Source: Poindextera sp965277425
Lineage (GTDB): Bacteria; Pseudomonadota; Alphaproteobacteria; Caulobacterales; Caulobacteraceae
DNA: 64,000 nt
Direction: 5' to 3'
Assembly (NCBI GenBank): GCA_965277425.1
Contig: CBDICR010000006.1
Span: 938,842-1,002,841 of the forward strand
Shown here: piece after piece, positions 17,328-26,054 of the stretch
How positions within the stretch are numbered: the first letter of the stretch is position 1
Layout of the letters: each line of letters starts with the position of its first letter
Position numbers and translations under genes: made by a program
The notes under the pieces: model-generated
The model's database searches: none
Told to the model about the DNA's origin: nothing
Seen by the model: only the letters and a program-made list of their open reading frames with translations

Positions 17328-18983
17328 CTATTCCGCCACAGCCGGGGCCTGGGCGGCGGCGGCTTCGGCCATCCGCTCGGCGCGCGGCCGCATGGGTAGG
17401 GCCGGGATGAACAGCATGATCACCATGGCCAGGGCGAGCACCCCGAGGCTGACCTCGAACAGGTTGACGATCGACACGGCGAAGCTCTCGCGCGTCGCCT
17501 CCAGCATGGCCGGCGAGACGGGCGGCGACTTGGCGCGCACCTCGGGCGGCGCGGCCTGCGACAGCGCCATGGCCTGCAGCCTGCCCATGTCGATGGTCTG
17601 GTGCACGCCGTGCAGGTCGGGCGGCGCGCGCAGCGCCAACTGGCCGGTGATGTTGTGGGTCAAAAGCGCGCCGAACAGGGCCACCCCGATTGTCTGGCCA
17701 ATCTGGCGGAAGAACTGGTTGCCGCTGGTCGCCACGCCCAGCTGATGCGGCGGCACGGCGTTCTGCACCGCCAGGCTGAACAGGCTCTGCGAGGGGCCGA
17801 GGCCTATGCCGACGATCAGCAGCCGCCAACCGATTCCGACCAACGAGGTCGCCGGCCCGATGGTCGTCAGCAAGGCCACGCCGGCCATCAGGATCACCCC
17901 GCCGCCCAGCATGAAGGGCTTGTAGAGCCCGGTCTTGGACACCAAAAAGCCGGTGACCGTCGAGGCCATGATCAGGCCGAACATCATCGGCAGCAGCGCC
18001 AGGCCGCTGGCGGTCGCCGCGACGCCCTGACCCACCTGCATGAACAGCGGCAGGAAGGTCACGACCCCCATGAAGGCCATGTTGACGATGAAGCCGGCCG
18101 CGTTGCAGGTCGAAAAGACCCGGTTGGAGAACAGCTCCAGCGGCACGATCGGCTCGCGCACCTTGCTTTCCATATAGACGAGCACGACCAGCGCCGCAGT
18201 GGAGAAGACCAAAAGACCGATGATCTGCGGCGAGGCCCAGGGGTAGTCGTGGCCGCCCCAGCTCATGGCCAGGAGCAGCGGCACGAAGGCCAGGACGATC
18301 AGGGCCGCGCCCAGATAGTCGATCGGGCCGCCGCCGCGATGCAGCAGCCTGGGCATCTTGACCACGATCATGAACATCGAGAGCAGCGACAACGGCAGGT
18401 TCAGATAGAAGATGAACCGCCAGCCCTCGATCAGATGGCCGAAGGGCCGCACCGTCGCATGGTCGGTGAAGAAGCCGCCGACGACCGGCCCGATGACGCT
18501 GGCCAGGCCGAAGGTGGCGCCGAACAGGCCGGAGAACTTGCCCCGCTCGCGCGGCTCGAACAGGTCGGCGATGATGGCGAACGAGGTGGTGAAGAGGGCC
18601 CCGCCGCCTATGCCCTGGATGGCGCGGAAGACGATCAGCTGGCTCATGCCGCCGCCGAGCAGGGGCAGCGGCCCGAACTCGCCCGACAGGCCCGACAGCC
18701 ACGAGCCGACCAGGAAGATGCCGATGCCGGTGAGCAGGACGGGCTTGCGCCCGTGCAGGTCGGAGAGCTTGCCCCAGATCGGCACCATGACCGTGGAGGT
18801 CAGCAGATAGGCGGTGGTGACCCAGGCATAGAGGTTCAGGCCCTTCAACTGCGCCACAATGCGCGGCATGGCGGTCGAGACGATGGTCTGGTCCAGGGCG
18901 CCGAGCAGAAAGACGATCATCAGCGCCGTCAGGGTTAGGCGGCGCTCGTCGGCGGTGAAGGTCTGGATCTGATGGGTGGTCAA
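17328..18983 (-). CDS. MFS transporter, DHA2 (EmrB/QacA-like) drug exporter
   Basis: 551 residues with about 14 predicted membrane helices, the signature of the DHA2 family of proton-driven multidrug exporters. FLLGALDQTIVSTAMPRI in helix 1 and the motif-A-like KLSDLHGRKP after helix 2 are diagnostic. A periplasmic loop with HQTIDMGRLQAMA precedes the last helix. No membrane-fusion partner (EmrA-type) or adjacent regulator is visible. Substrate unknown. It converges with priA. Confidence 0.9.
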   Translation of the reverse strand: MTTHQIQTFTADERRLTLTALMIVFLLGALDQTIVSTAMPRIVAQLKGLNLYAWVTTAYLLTSTVMVPIWGKLSDLHGRKPVLLTGIGIFLVGSWLSGLSGEFGPLPLLGGGMSQLIVFRAIQGIGGGALFTTSFAIIADLFEPRERGKFSGLFGATFGLASVIGPVVGGFFTDHATVRPFGHLIEGWRFIFYLNLPLSLLSMFMIVVKMPRLLHRGGGPIDYLGAALIVLAFVPLLLAMSWGGHDYPWASPQIIGLLVFSTAALVVLVYMESKVREPIVPLELFSNRVFSTCNAAGFIVNMAFMGVVTFLPLFMQVGQGVAATASGLALLPMMFGLIMASTVTGFLVSKTGLYKPFMLGGGVILMAGVALLTTIGPATSLVGIGWRLLIVGIGLGPSQSLFSLAVQNAVPPHQLGVATSGNQFFRQIGQTIGVALFGALLTHNITGQLALRAPPDLHGVHQTIDMGRLQAMALSQAAPPEVRAKSPPVSPAMLEATRESFAVSIVNLFEVSLGVLALAMVIMLFIPALPMRPRAERMAEAAAAQAPAVAE

Positions 18984-19054
18984 GGCGCGGTCCCTTAAGC
19001 GCGGGTCTGATAGCGTGGTTTGTCGCCGAACGCATCTGACCTGCGGCCGGCCGG

Positions 19055-19450
19055 CTAAGCCAAGGCGGACAAGAGCCCCAGGTGGTCGACAAACGGGTCA
19101 AAGTCGCGGTCGCTATAGAGCAGCGCGTAGCCGCCTTCGATGCAGCGGGTGGCGATCAGGGTGTCGATGGTCTTGCGTACGGTCACGCCGCGCGCCCGCA
19201 GGATGCGGAAATTGCGCGCCGCTTGCTCGGCGATTTCCTGGCCAGCGATATCGATCACCGAAAGCGACGTCAGCAAGCGCAAGGCGTTATTGAAATGCCG
19301 CTCGCTATCAAAGCCCTGCAGAACCTCGGTCAAGATCAGGTCGCCGGTGGCCAGCGGCTCGGCGCCGAGAAGCGCATCCAGCCTATCGGTCTGCGGCGTC
19401 GCGGCGCCCCGGAAATAGTCGATCCAGACACTGGAATCGACCAGGATCAC
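19055..19450 (-). CDS. PIN-domain toxin, VapC-like ribonuclease (module 3)
   Basis: 131 residues with PIN acidic residues in LVDSSVWIDYF (D4), LTEVLQGF (E near 41), KTIDTLIATRC (D near 97) and LYSDRDFDPF (D near 114). The SSVWIDYF form is typical of toxins paired with PF09957-type VapB antitoxins, which is what lies upstream. The start overlaps the antitoxin stop by 4 bp, indicating coupling. The RNA target is unknown. Confidence 0.9.
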   Translation of the reverse strand: MILVDSSVWIDYFRGAATPQTDRLDALLGAEPLATGDLILTEVLQGFDSERHFNNALRLLTSLSVIDIAGQEIAEQAARNFRILRARGVTVRKTIDTLIATRCIEGGYALLYSDRDFDPFVDHLGLLSALA

Positions 19451-19641
19451 CCGTCCAGCCGCATGGCTTCAAGATCGCCTTCCCAGGCGAGCTTGCCGCG
19501 AAATCTACGGATTTCTTCCTGGCGACGCAGCCGCACCAATATGCGCAAGCCCAGTTCCACCGCCTCGCGCTTGGTCTTCAATCCGGTGACCTCCAGAGCG
19601 TCGGCCATCAGGGCGTCCTCAATGACGATATTCGTCCGCAT
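19447..19641 (-). CDS. VapB-type antitoxin (PF09957-like, module 3)
   Basis: 64 residues beginning MRTNIVIEDALMADALEVTG and continuing with LKTKREAVELGLR, the classic VapB antitoxin pattern of a ribbon-helix-helix N-terminus and a short toxin-binding tail. ATG 19641 or the adjacent ATG 19644 could be the start; the family consensus begins MRTNI. An inverted repeat lies immediately upstream. Its toxin overlaps at the 3' end. Confidence 0.88.
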   Translation of the reverse strand: MRTNIVIEDALMADALEVTGLKTKREAVELGLRILVRLRRQEEIRRFRGKLAWEGDLEAMRLDG

Positions 19642-19643
19642 CA

Positions 19644-19671
19644 TGTGTATCTTTCGTCGTTCATATACACA
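19644..19671 (-). promoter_or_regulatory. Inverted repeat upstream of vapBC module 3
   Basis: TGTGTAT (19644-19650) and ATACACA (19665-19671) form a 7-bp inverted repeat with a 14-bp spacer touching the antitoxin start. Its half-site shares TGTGTA with the module 1 palindrome. It is a candidate autorepressor operator; no convincing -35/-10 pair could be assigned. Confidence 0.45.
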
Positions 19672-19742
19672 TAGGACTTGAGGCCGCGAGAGGCAATACG
19701 CCGTCGGCGCGCTCCGCGAGCCGATCACGCTCCCAGCCTCGG

Positions 19743-19771
19743 TTGCGAGGCAAAACAGCGCGTGCTATCAG
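19743..19771 (+). promoter_or_regulatory. Candidate promoter of the atpHAGDC operon
   Basis: TTGCGA (19743-19748), 17 bp, then TATCAG (19766-19771) preceded by TG one base upstream (extended -10). It is the best sigma-70-like match in the 260-bp gap between the module 3 antitoxin and atpH, which otherwise shows nothing supportable. Confidence 0.4.
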
Positions 19772-19905
19772 GCGCGCGGCTTCGGGCCGGGGGCGCTTAT
19801 CCGCTCCGTAAGCCCGCGCGCTTTCCCAAGTGCATTCAAGCCTTTCTAGGCCGCTCGCGGGTTTCGCCGGGCGGCTCGGCGGACTTAAAACTGGCGGATT
19901 GAAGA

Positions 19906-20460
19906 GTGGCCAACGATTCCAAGGCTGGCGAGGTGGGCGCGCGCTATGCCTCGGCCCTGTTCGATCTGGCGAAAGACGGCCGTGAGATCGCGACCGTCGG
20001 CGCCGATCTGAAGTCGCTGAAGGCCATGATCGCCGAAAGCGCCGACCTGCGCATCCTGTTGGCCTCGCCGGTGTTCGATGCGGAAGACAAGGCCAAGGGC
20101 CTGGCCGCGATCGCCGAGCGCGCCGGGTTCGCGCCGCTGACCAAGAAGTTCCTCGGCCTTTTGGCCGGCCAGCGGCGCGCCTCGTCGCTGCGCGACGTGA
20201 TCACCGCCTTCGACGCCCTGTCGGCGGCGTATCGCGGCGTCGTCGCCGCCCAGGTGACCACCGCCATCCCGCTCAGCCCCGCCCAGACCACCGGCCTGGC
20301 CGCCGCCTTGCGCCAGGCGCTGGGCAAGGACCCCGAAATCGAGACCCGCGTCGATCCCACCATCCTCGGCGGCATCAAGGTGCGCGTGGGCTCGCGCCTC
20401 TACGACGCTTCGCTGAAGTCGAAGCTCGACTCCCTTAAATTCGCCCTGAAGAGAGCGTAG
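19906..20460 (+). CDS. atpH: ATP synthase F1 delta subunit
   Basis: 184 residues. Delta is the stator piece linking F1 alpha subunits to the F0 b subunits. Family features include ARYASALFDLA near the N-terminus and the C-terminal DPTILGGIKVRVGSRLYDASL. It starts at GTG 19906 with GAAGAG just upstream. It is the first gene of a five-gene F1 operon (H-A-G-D-C); as usual in alphaproteobacteria, the F0 genes are elsewhere. Confidence 0.95.
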   Translation: MANDSKAGEVGARYASALFDLAKDGREIATVGADLKSLKAMIAESADLRILLASPVFDAEDKAKGLAAIAERAGFAPLTKKFLGLLAGQRRASSLRDVITAFDALSAAYRGVVAAQVTTAIPLSPAQTTGLAAALRQALGKDPEIETRVDPTILGGIKVRVGSRLYDASLKSKLDSLKFALKRA

Positions 20461-20463
20461 CCA

Positions 20464-21999
20464 ATGGACATTCGCGCCGCCGAAGTTTCGGCCATCCTCA
20501 AATCCCAGATCGCCAATTTCGGCGAAGAGGCGGACGTCTCCGATGTCGGCCAGGTGCTGTCGGTCGGCGACGGGATCGCGCGGGTGTTCGGCCTGGACAA
20601 GGTCGAGTCCGGCGAAATGGTCGAGTTCACCAAGGCCGGCGTCAAGGGCATGGCCCTGAACCTCGAACGCGACAATGTCGGGATCGTGATCTTCGGCGAA
20701 GACCGCGCCATCAGCGAGGGCGACGAGGTCCGCCGCCTGAACGAGATCGTCGACGTGCCGGTGGGCAAGGGCCTGCTCGGCCGCGTCGTCGATCCGCTCG
20801 GCAACCCGATCGACGGCAAGGGGCCGATCACCAATATCGCCGAGCGCCGCCGCGTCGACGTCAAGGCGCCCGGCATCATCCCGAGGAAGTCGGTTTCCGA
20901 GCCGATGTATACCGGCCTGAAGGTCATCGACTCGCTCACCGCCATCGGCCGCGGCCAGCGCGAACTGATCATCGGCGACCGCCAGACCGGCAAGACCGCC
21001 GTGGCGATCGACACCATCCTCAATCAAAAGCAGATCAACGCCTCGGATAACGAGAGCGAAAAGCTCTACTGCATCTATGTCGCCATTGGGCAGAAGCGCT
21101 CGACCGTGGCCCAGATCGTCAAGACGCTCGAGGAGCGCGGCGCGCTCGACTACACCATCGTCGTCGCCGCGACGGCGTCGGAGCCGGCGCCGCTGCAGTT
21201 CCTGTCGGCCTTCTCGGGCTGCGCCATGGGCGAGTGGTTCCGCGACAACGGCATGCACGCCCTGATCATCTATGACGACCTGTCCAAGCAGGCCGTCGCC
21301 TATCGCCAGATGTCGCTGCTGCTGCGCCGCCCGCCCGGCCGCGAAGCCTATCCGGGCGACGTCTTCTATCTGCACTCGCGCCTGCTCGAACGCGCGGCCA
21401 AGCTCAGCGACGAGTTCGGCGGCGGCTCGCTGACGGCGCTGCCGATCATCGAGACCCAGGCCAACGACGTCTCGGCCTATATCCCGACCAATGTGATCTC
21501 GATCACCGACGGCCAGATCTTCCTGGAAAGCGACCTCTTTTATCAGGGCGTTCGCCCGGCCATGAACATCGGCGTCTCGGTCAGCCGGGTCGGCGGCAAC
21601 GCCCAGATCCGCGCGATGAAACAGGCCGCCGGACCGCTGAAGAGCGAGCTGGCCCAGTACCGGGAAATGGCCGCCTTCGCCAAGTTCGGCTCCGACCTCG
21701 ACGTCGCCACCCAGCGCCAACTGGCCCGGGGCGAACGCCTGACCGAACTGCTGAAACAGCCGCAATATGCGCCGCAGTCGGTTGAGGAACAGGTCTGCTC
21801 GCTCTATGCCGGCACGCGCGGCTATCTCGACGCCATCCCGGTCTCGGCCGTCGTCCGTTATCAGACCGAGCTTCTGGCGCGGTTGCACGGCGACCACCAG
21901 GACTTGCTGGACGCCATCCGCACCAAGAAAGCGCTCGACGAGACCCTCGAAGGCCAGCTGAAGGCCGTGCTCGACGCCTTCGCCACCACCTTCGCCTGA
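20464..21999 (+). CDS. atpA: ATP synthase F1 alpha subunit
   Basis: 511 residues, the standard size. Alpha forms the non-catalytic nucleotide sites of the F1 hexamer. It begins MDIRAAEVSAILKSQI and has the P-loop GDRQTGKTAVA (near residue 170). It starts 3 bp after the atpH stop, so the two are likely translationally coupled. Confidence 0.98.
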   Translation: MDIRAAEVSAILKSQIANFGEEADVSDVGQVLSVGDGIARVFGLDKVESGEMVEFTKAGVKGMALNLERDNVGIVIFGEDRAISEGDEVRRLNEIVDVPVGKGLLGRVVDPLGNPIDGKGPITNIAERRRVDVKAPGIIPRKSVSEPMYTGLKVIDSLTAIGRGQRELIIGDRQTGKTAVAIDTILNQKQINASDNESEKLYCIYVAIGQKRSTVAQIVKTLEERGALDYTIVVAATASEPAPLQFLSAFSGCAMGEWFRDNGMHALIIYDDLSKQAVAYRQMSLLLRRPPGREAYPGDVFYLHSRLLERAAKLSDEFGGGSLTALPIIETQANDVSAYIPTNVISITDGQIFLESDLFYQGVRPAMNIGVSVSRVGGNAQIRAMKQAAGPLKSELAQYREMAAFAKFGSDLDVATQRQLARGERLTELLKQPQYAPQSVEEQVCSLYAGTRGYLDAIPVSAVVRYQTELLARLHGDHQDLLDAIRTKKALDETLEGQLKAVLDAFATTFA

Positions 22000-22013
22000 T
22001 CGGGACTTAAGCC

Positions 22014-22886
22014 TTGGCCAGCCTGAAGGAGCTTCGCAACCGGATCGCCAGCGTCAAGGCGACCCAGAAGATCACCAAAGCCATGCAGATGGTCGCGGCG
22101 GCGAAGCTGCGCCTGGCGCAGGACCAGGCGCAGAACGCCCGCCCCTACGCCCAGCGCATGGCCGCGGTGATCGCCAACCTGGCCGCCGGCGTCTCCGGCG
22201 CGGGCGCCCCCCGCCTGCTGGTCGGAACCGGCGAAGACCAGAACCATCTGGTGGTGGTGGCCACGTCCGACCGCGGCCTGGCCGGCGGCTTCAACTCCTC
22301 GATCGTGCGGGCGGCGCGCGAGCACATCAACGGCCTGATCGCCGCGGGCAAGACGGTGAAGCTGCTGGTGGTCGGCAAGAAGGCCCGCGACCAGCTGCGC
22401 CGCGTCTATGGCGAGCGCATCGCCGCCTTCCATGAGGCCGGCTCCAAACCCTCGCTGGACATGGCCCAGCCGGTGGCCAACGAGATTCTCGCCCTGTTCG
22501 AGGCCGGCGAGGTCGATGTGGTGACCCTGTTCTACAGCCGCTTCAAATCCGTGGTCAGCCAGACCCCGGTCGCCATCCAGCTGATCCCGGCCGAGGTTCT
22601 GGCCGGCGCGGCGCAGATCGACCTGAAGGGCGCGGCCTACGAATACGAGCCGGACGAGGAGACCATCCTCGCCACCCTGCTGCCGCGCAACATCGTGGTG
22701 CAGGTGCTGGCCGCCATGCTGGAAAACCAGGCCGGCTTTTTCGCCTCGCAGATGGCGGCGATGGACAACGCCACCCGCAACGCCGGCGACATGATCGCCG
22801 GCCTCACCTTGATCTATAACCGTACACGCCAGGCGCAGATCACCAAGGAGCTGATCGAGATCATCTCCGGCGCCGAAGCGCTCTAA
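22014..22886 (+). CDS. atpG: ATP synthase F1 gamma subunit
   Basis: 290 residues from a TTG start. Gamma is the rotating central stalk that drives conformational change in the beta subunits. The N-terminal coiled-coil helix (LKELRNRIASVKATQKITKAM within residues 3-25) and the C-terminal helix (MDNATRNAGDMI...YNRTRQAQITKELIEI) are both present. It lies 14 bp after atpA. Confidence 0.97.
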   Translation: MASLKELRNRIASVKATQKITKAMQMVAAAKLRLAQDQAQNARPYAQRMAAVIANLAAGVSGAGAPRLLVGTGEDQNHLVVVATSDRGLAGGFNSSIVRAAREHINGLIAAGKTVKLLVVGKKARDQLRRVYGERIAAFHEAGSKPSLDMAQPVANEILALFEAGEVDVVTLFYSRFKSVVSQTPVAIQLIPAEVLAGAAQIDLKGAAYEYEPDEETILATLLPRNIVVQVLAAMLENQAGFFASQMAAMDNATRNAGDMIAGLTLIYNRTRQAQITKELIEIISGAEAL

Positions 22887-22903
22887 AGGAAAGTTCGACA
22901 CCC

Positions 22904-24442
22904 ATGGCCGATACACCCGCCGAAAAGCCCGCCGCGCCGCGCAAGGCGCCCGCAGACGCCAGCGCGGTCGCCGCCCCGGCGATCAGCGCCGTGGCCGCCA
23001 AGGGCCGCATCACCCAGGTCATCGGCGCGGTCATCGACGTCGAATTCGACGGTCACCTGCCGGCCATCCTCAACGCGCTGGAGACCACCAATACCGACCA
23101 GCGCACCGGCGACACCTTCCGCCTGGTGCTCGAAGTCGCCCAGCACCTCGGCGAAAACACCGTGCGCACCATCGCCATGGACACCGCCGAGGGCCTGCGC
23201 CGCGGCCAGGAGGTGATCGACACCGGCGCGCCGATCACCGTGCCGGTGGGCCCGGCGACGCTCGGGCGGATCATGAACGTGATCGGCGAGCCGGTCGACG
23301 AGGCCGGGCCGATCGTCTCCAACTACCATTCCTCGATCCACCGCGACGCGCCGCCCTTCGCCGACCAGACCACCTCGACCGAAATCCTGGTCACCGGCCT
23401 GAAGGTGATCGACCTGCTCTGCCCCTACACCAAGGGCGGCAAGATCGGCCTGATCGGCGGCGCCGGCGTTGGCAAGACCGTGACCATGCAGGAGCTGATC
23501 AACAACGTCGCGCTGAACTACGGCGGCTATTCGGTGCTCGCGGGCGTCGGCGAGCGCAGCCGTGAAGGCAACGACATGTATTACGAGATGATCGAGTCGA
23601 AGGTGAACGTCGATCCTCGCGAGAACGGCGGCTCGACCGAGGGCTCGCGCTGCGCCCTGGTCTATGGCCAGATGAACGAGCCGCCCGGCGCGCGCGCCCG
23701 CGTCGCCCTGACCGGCCTGGCCCAGGCGGAATATTTCCGCGACCAGGAGGGCAAGGACTGCCTGCTCTTCATCGACAACATCTTCCGCTTCACCCAGGCC
23801 GGCTCGGAAATCTCCGCCCTCCTGGGCCGCATCCCCTCGGCCGTGGGCTATCAGCCGACCCTGGCCACCGAGATGGGCAATCTGCAGGAGCGCATCACCT
23901 CGACCAACAAGGGCTCGATCACCTCGGTGCAGGCCATCTTCGTGCCCGCCGACGACCTGACCGACCCGGCGCCGGCCACGGCCTATTCCCACCTTGACGC
24001 GACCACCATCCTGTCGCGCGACGTCTTCGCCAAGGCCATCTTCCCGGCCATCGACCCGCTGGACTCCACCTCGCGCATCCTCGACCCGCTGGTGGTCGGC
24101 GAGGAGCACTATCGGGTCGCCCGCCGCACCCAGGAAATCCTTCAGCAATACAAGGCGTTGAAGGATATCATCGCCATCCTTGGCATGGACGAGCTGTCGG
24201 AAGACGACAAGCTGGTCGTGGCCCGGGCGCGCAAGATCGAGAAGTTCCTGTCGCAGCCGATGCACGTGGCCGAGGCCTTCACCAACCTGCCAGGCATCTT
24301 CGTTTCGCTGGAAGACACCATCCGCTCGTTCAAGGCGGTCTGCGAAGGCGAGTACGACCACCTGCCCGAGCAGGCCTTCTACAATGTCGGCACCATCGAC
24401 GACGCGGTGGCCAAGGCCGAAAAGATGGCCGCGGAGGCCTAA
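22904..24442 (+). CDS. atpD: ATP synthase F1 beta subunit
   Basis: The 512-residue catalytic subunit has P-loop GGAGVGKTV, GERSREGNDMY with the catalytic Glu, and ALLGRIPSAVGYQPTL. The conserved core starts at KGRITQVIGAVIDVEF, about 30 residues in. The preceding Ala/Pro/Lys-rich stretch is an N-terminal extension compared with the roughly 460-480-residue enterobacterial form. AAAGGAAAG lies about 8 bp before the ATG. Operon position between gamma and epsilon is canonical. Confidence 0.98.
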   Translation: MADTPAEKPAAPRKAPADASAVAAPAISAVAAKGRITQVIGAVIDVEFDGHLPAILNALETTNTDQRTGDTFRLVLEVAQHLGENTVRTIAMDTAEGLRRGQEVIDTGAPITVPVGPATLGRIMNVIGEPVDEAGPIVSNYHSSIHRDAPPFADQTTSTEILVTGLKVIDLLCPYTKGGKIGLIGGAGVGKTVTMQELINNVALNYGGYSVLAGVGERSREGNDMYYEMIESKVNVDPRENGGSTEGSRCALVYGQMNEPPGARARVALTGLAQAEYFRDQEGKDCLLFIDNIFRFTQAGSEISALLGRIPSAVGYQPTLATEMGNLQERITSTNKGSITSVQAIFVPADDLTDPAPATAYSHLDATTILSRDVFAKAIFPAIDPLDSTSRILDPLVVGEEHYRVARRTQEILQQYKALKDIIAILGMDELSEDDKLVVARARKIEKFLSQPMHVAEAFTNLPGIFVSLEDTIRSFKAVCEGEYDHLPEQAFYNVGTIDDAVAKAEKMAAEA

Positions 24443-24447
24443 ATCGC

Positions 24448-24717
24448 TTGGCTCAGAAGCTCCACTTCTCCCTGGTCTCGCCCGAGCGCGAGCTTTTCAA
24501 CGGCGAGGTCGATCAGGTCGACGCCTCGGGGACCGAGGGCGACTTCGGCGTCTTCCCGGGGCATGCGCCGTTCATGACCGCGCTGAAGGAAGGCTTCGTC
24601 ACCGTCCACGACGAGGGCCTGTTGATGCGTTTCGAGGTCCAGGGCGGCTTCGCCGACGTGACCCCGCAGGGCTTCACCATCCTGGCCGAGCACGCCCGTG
24701 AGGTGGTGATCAACTAA
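24448..24717 (+). CDS. atpC: ATP synthase F1 epsilon subunit, short form
   Basis: 89 residues from a TTG start 5 bp after the atpD stop. The N-terminal beta-sandwich domain is present (LHFSLVSPERELFNGEV, GDFGVFPGHAPFMT). The usual C-terminal helical hairpin that can inhibit ATP hydrolysis is absent: enterobacterial epsilon is about 139 residues. Loss of that hairpin suggests inhibition by another route, such as a zeta-type inhibitor protein, known in alphaproteobacteria but not seen in this window. Confidence 0.93.
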   Translation: MAQKLHFSLVSPERELFNGEVDQVDASGTEGDFGVFPGHAPFMTALKEGFVTVHDEGLLMRFEVQGGFADVTPQGFTILAEHAREVVIN

Positions 24718-24736
24718 GGGCCGTCGTCGCCACCGC

Positions 24737-25546
24737 CTAAGCGGTCAAACACCCCTTATCCGTCAGCCAGTCCAGGCAGATCTCGGCGACCGCCTCCCAG
24801 CCGGGCTCGGCGATGAGCCAGTGGCTCATCGCCTCCAGCATGCGGAAGTCGCCGCCTAGGCGTTCGGCAACCTGGGTCACCGTCGCGGGCGGGTGGATGT
24901 GGTCGCGTTCGCCGCAGAGCGCCAGCACCGGGGCCTTGATGGCCGACGGCGTCACCGAGGTGGTGGTCATCGGGTCGAGCCACCAGTTCAGCGTCTCCCA
25001 GAGGGCCCGGCCGCTCTCGGGAACCATGCGCTCGAAGATGGCGTGACGCTCGGGGCTGGCCAGGCGGTCGAGGCTATAGCCCTTGGCCGAGGCATAGTCG
25101 GGATCGATCGACAGCAGCCAGAAGGGGCCGAGCGCATAGAGGCTCATGGCCGAGATCGCCTCGCCCATGCTGCCACCGGCCACGCCCCAGGGCGGCGAGG
25201 GCGCCAGCAGCACCAGCGCCCGCACCGGCGCCCGGGCGGCCGCCATCTGCGCCACCAGCCCGCCGAGCGAATGGCCGATCAGGATGGGCGGCTGCGCCTG
25301 TTCGGCGATCAGCCTGGCCAGGTCGCCGGCATAGTCGCTCATGGAGAGGTTGGCGGCCGCGCCGCGGGGGCTGTCCGGGGCATGGCCGCCCATGTCGGGG
25401 GCGAGGCAGCGCAATCCGCGCGCCTCGAACGGCAGGCGGAACCGCTCGAACGCCCAGCCGCCGCAGAAGGCGCCGTGCGCGAAGATGACCGGGGGCTGGG
25501 CCAAAGGCTCAGCTGAACTTGATGAAGGCGCGCACCACCTGTTCAT
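24737..25546 (-). CDS. Alpha/beta hydrolase
   Basis: About 269 residues with an alpha/beta-hydrolase fold: HGAFCGGWAFERF (oxyanion loop), the nucleophile elbow GHSLGG near residue 105, and a late acid/His pair (CGERDHIHPP and SHWLIAEPGW). Substrate cannot be told. The start is uncertain: ATG 25546 overlaps the rppH 3' end by 38 bp, and TTG 25504 would remove a low-information segment. It converges with atpC with only 19 bp between stops. Confidence 0.82.
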   Translation of the reverse strand: MNRWCAPSSSSAEPLAQPPVIFAHGAFCGGWAFERFRLPFEARGLRCLAPDMGGHAPDSPRGAAANLSMSDYAGDLARLIAEQAQPPILIGHSLGGLVAQMAAARAPVRALVLLAPSPPWGVAGGSMGEAISAMSLYALGPFWLLSIDPDYASAKGYSLDRLASPERHAIFERMVPESGRALWETLNWWLDPMTTTSVTPSAIKAPVLALCGERDHIHPPATVTQVAERLGGDFRMLEAMSHWLIAEPGWEAVAEICLDWLTDKGCLTA

Positions 25547-26054
25547 AGGCGCTGCGCTTGAACGGGACCACCAGATCCGGCGCCTCTTCGAGATTCCCCC
25601 AGCGCCAGGCGTCAAATTCAGCAACGCTGTGACCGTCGAGCTCGATTTCGCTCTCGCGGCCTGTAAAGCGCATGGCGAACCAGATCTGCTTTTGACCGAT
25701 CCAGCCCCTGCCGGCCTTGGCGGCTTCAGGCGGAAAATCGTAGGCGACCCAGTCCTCGGTGCGGCCGAGCAGGCTGGCGGAGCGCACGCCCGTCTCCTCC
25801 TGCAATTCGCGTCTGGCGGCGACCGCGAGGTCCTCGCCGTCATCGACGCCGCCTTGCGGGAACTGCCAGTTGTGCGGCGGCGCGGTCAGGCTGCGGCGGC
25901 CGTACCAGACGCGGCCGTCGGCATTGAACAGGACGATGCCGACATTGGGACGATGGCGGGAAAGGTCGGGGAGAGGCAGACGGGCTACCTTCGGGCCATG
26001 ACCGCCGAGGCCGGCGCCAGCTGATAGCCGCGGGCGGCAAGGCCCGCCGCCCAC
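25509..26054 (-). CDS. rppH: RNA pyrophosphohydrolase (Nudix family)
   Basis: 181 residues from the only usable in-frame GTG. The Nudix box GGVDDGEDLAVAARRELQEETG (residues about 68-89; G-x5-E-x7-REUxEExGU) is intact, and VGIVLFNADGRVWYGRR and WQFPQGG are typical of RppH/Ap4A hydrolases. RppH removes pyrophosphate from mRNA 5' ends and starts decay. The start overlaps the upstream deacetylase gene by 70 bp, and GAGGTGG precedes it. Confidence 0.88.
   Translation of the reverse strand: MGGGPCRPRLSAGAGLGGHGPKVARLPLPDLSRHRPNVGIVLFNADGRVWYGRRSLTAPPHNWQFPQGGVDDGEDLAVAARRELQEETGVRSASLLGRTEDWVAYDFPPEAAKAGRGWIGQKQIWFAMRFTGRESEIELDGHSVAEFDAWRWGNLEEAPDLVVPFKRSAYEQVVRAFIKFS

Noticed and set aside
19678..19902. 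74-codon frame upstream of atpH
   Set aside because: Composition is Arg/Ala-rich with no ribosome site, and it overlaps the likely atp promoter; treated as non-coding.
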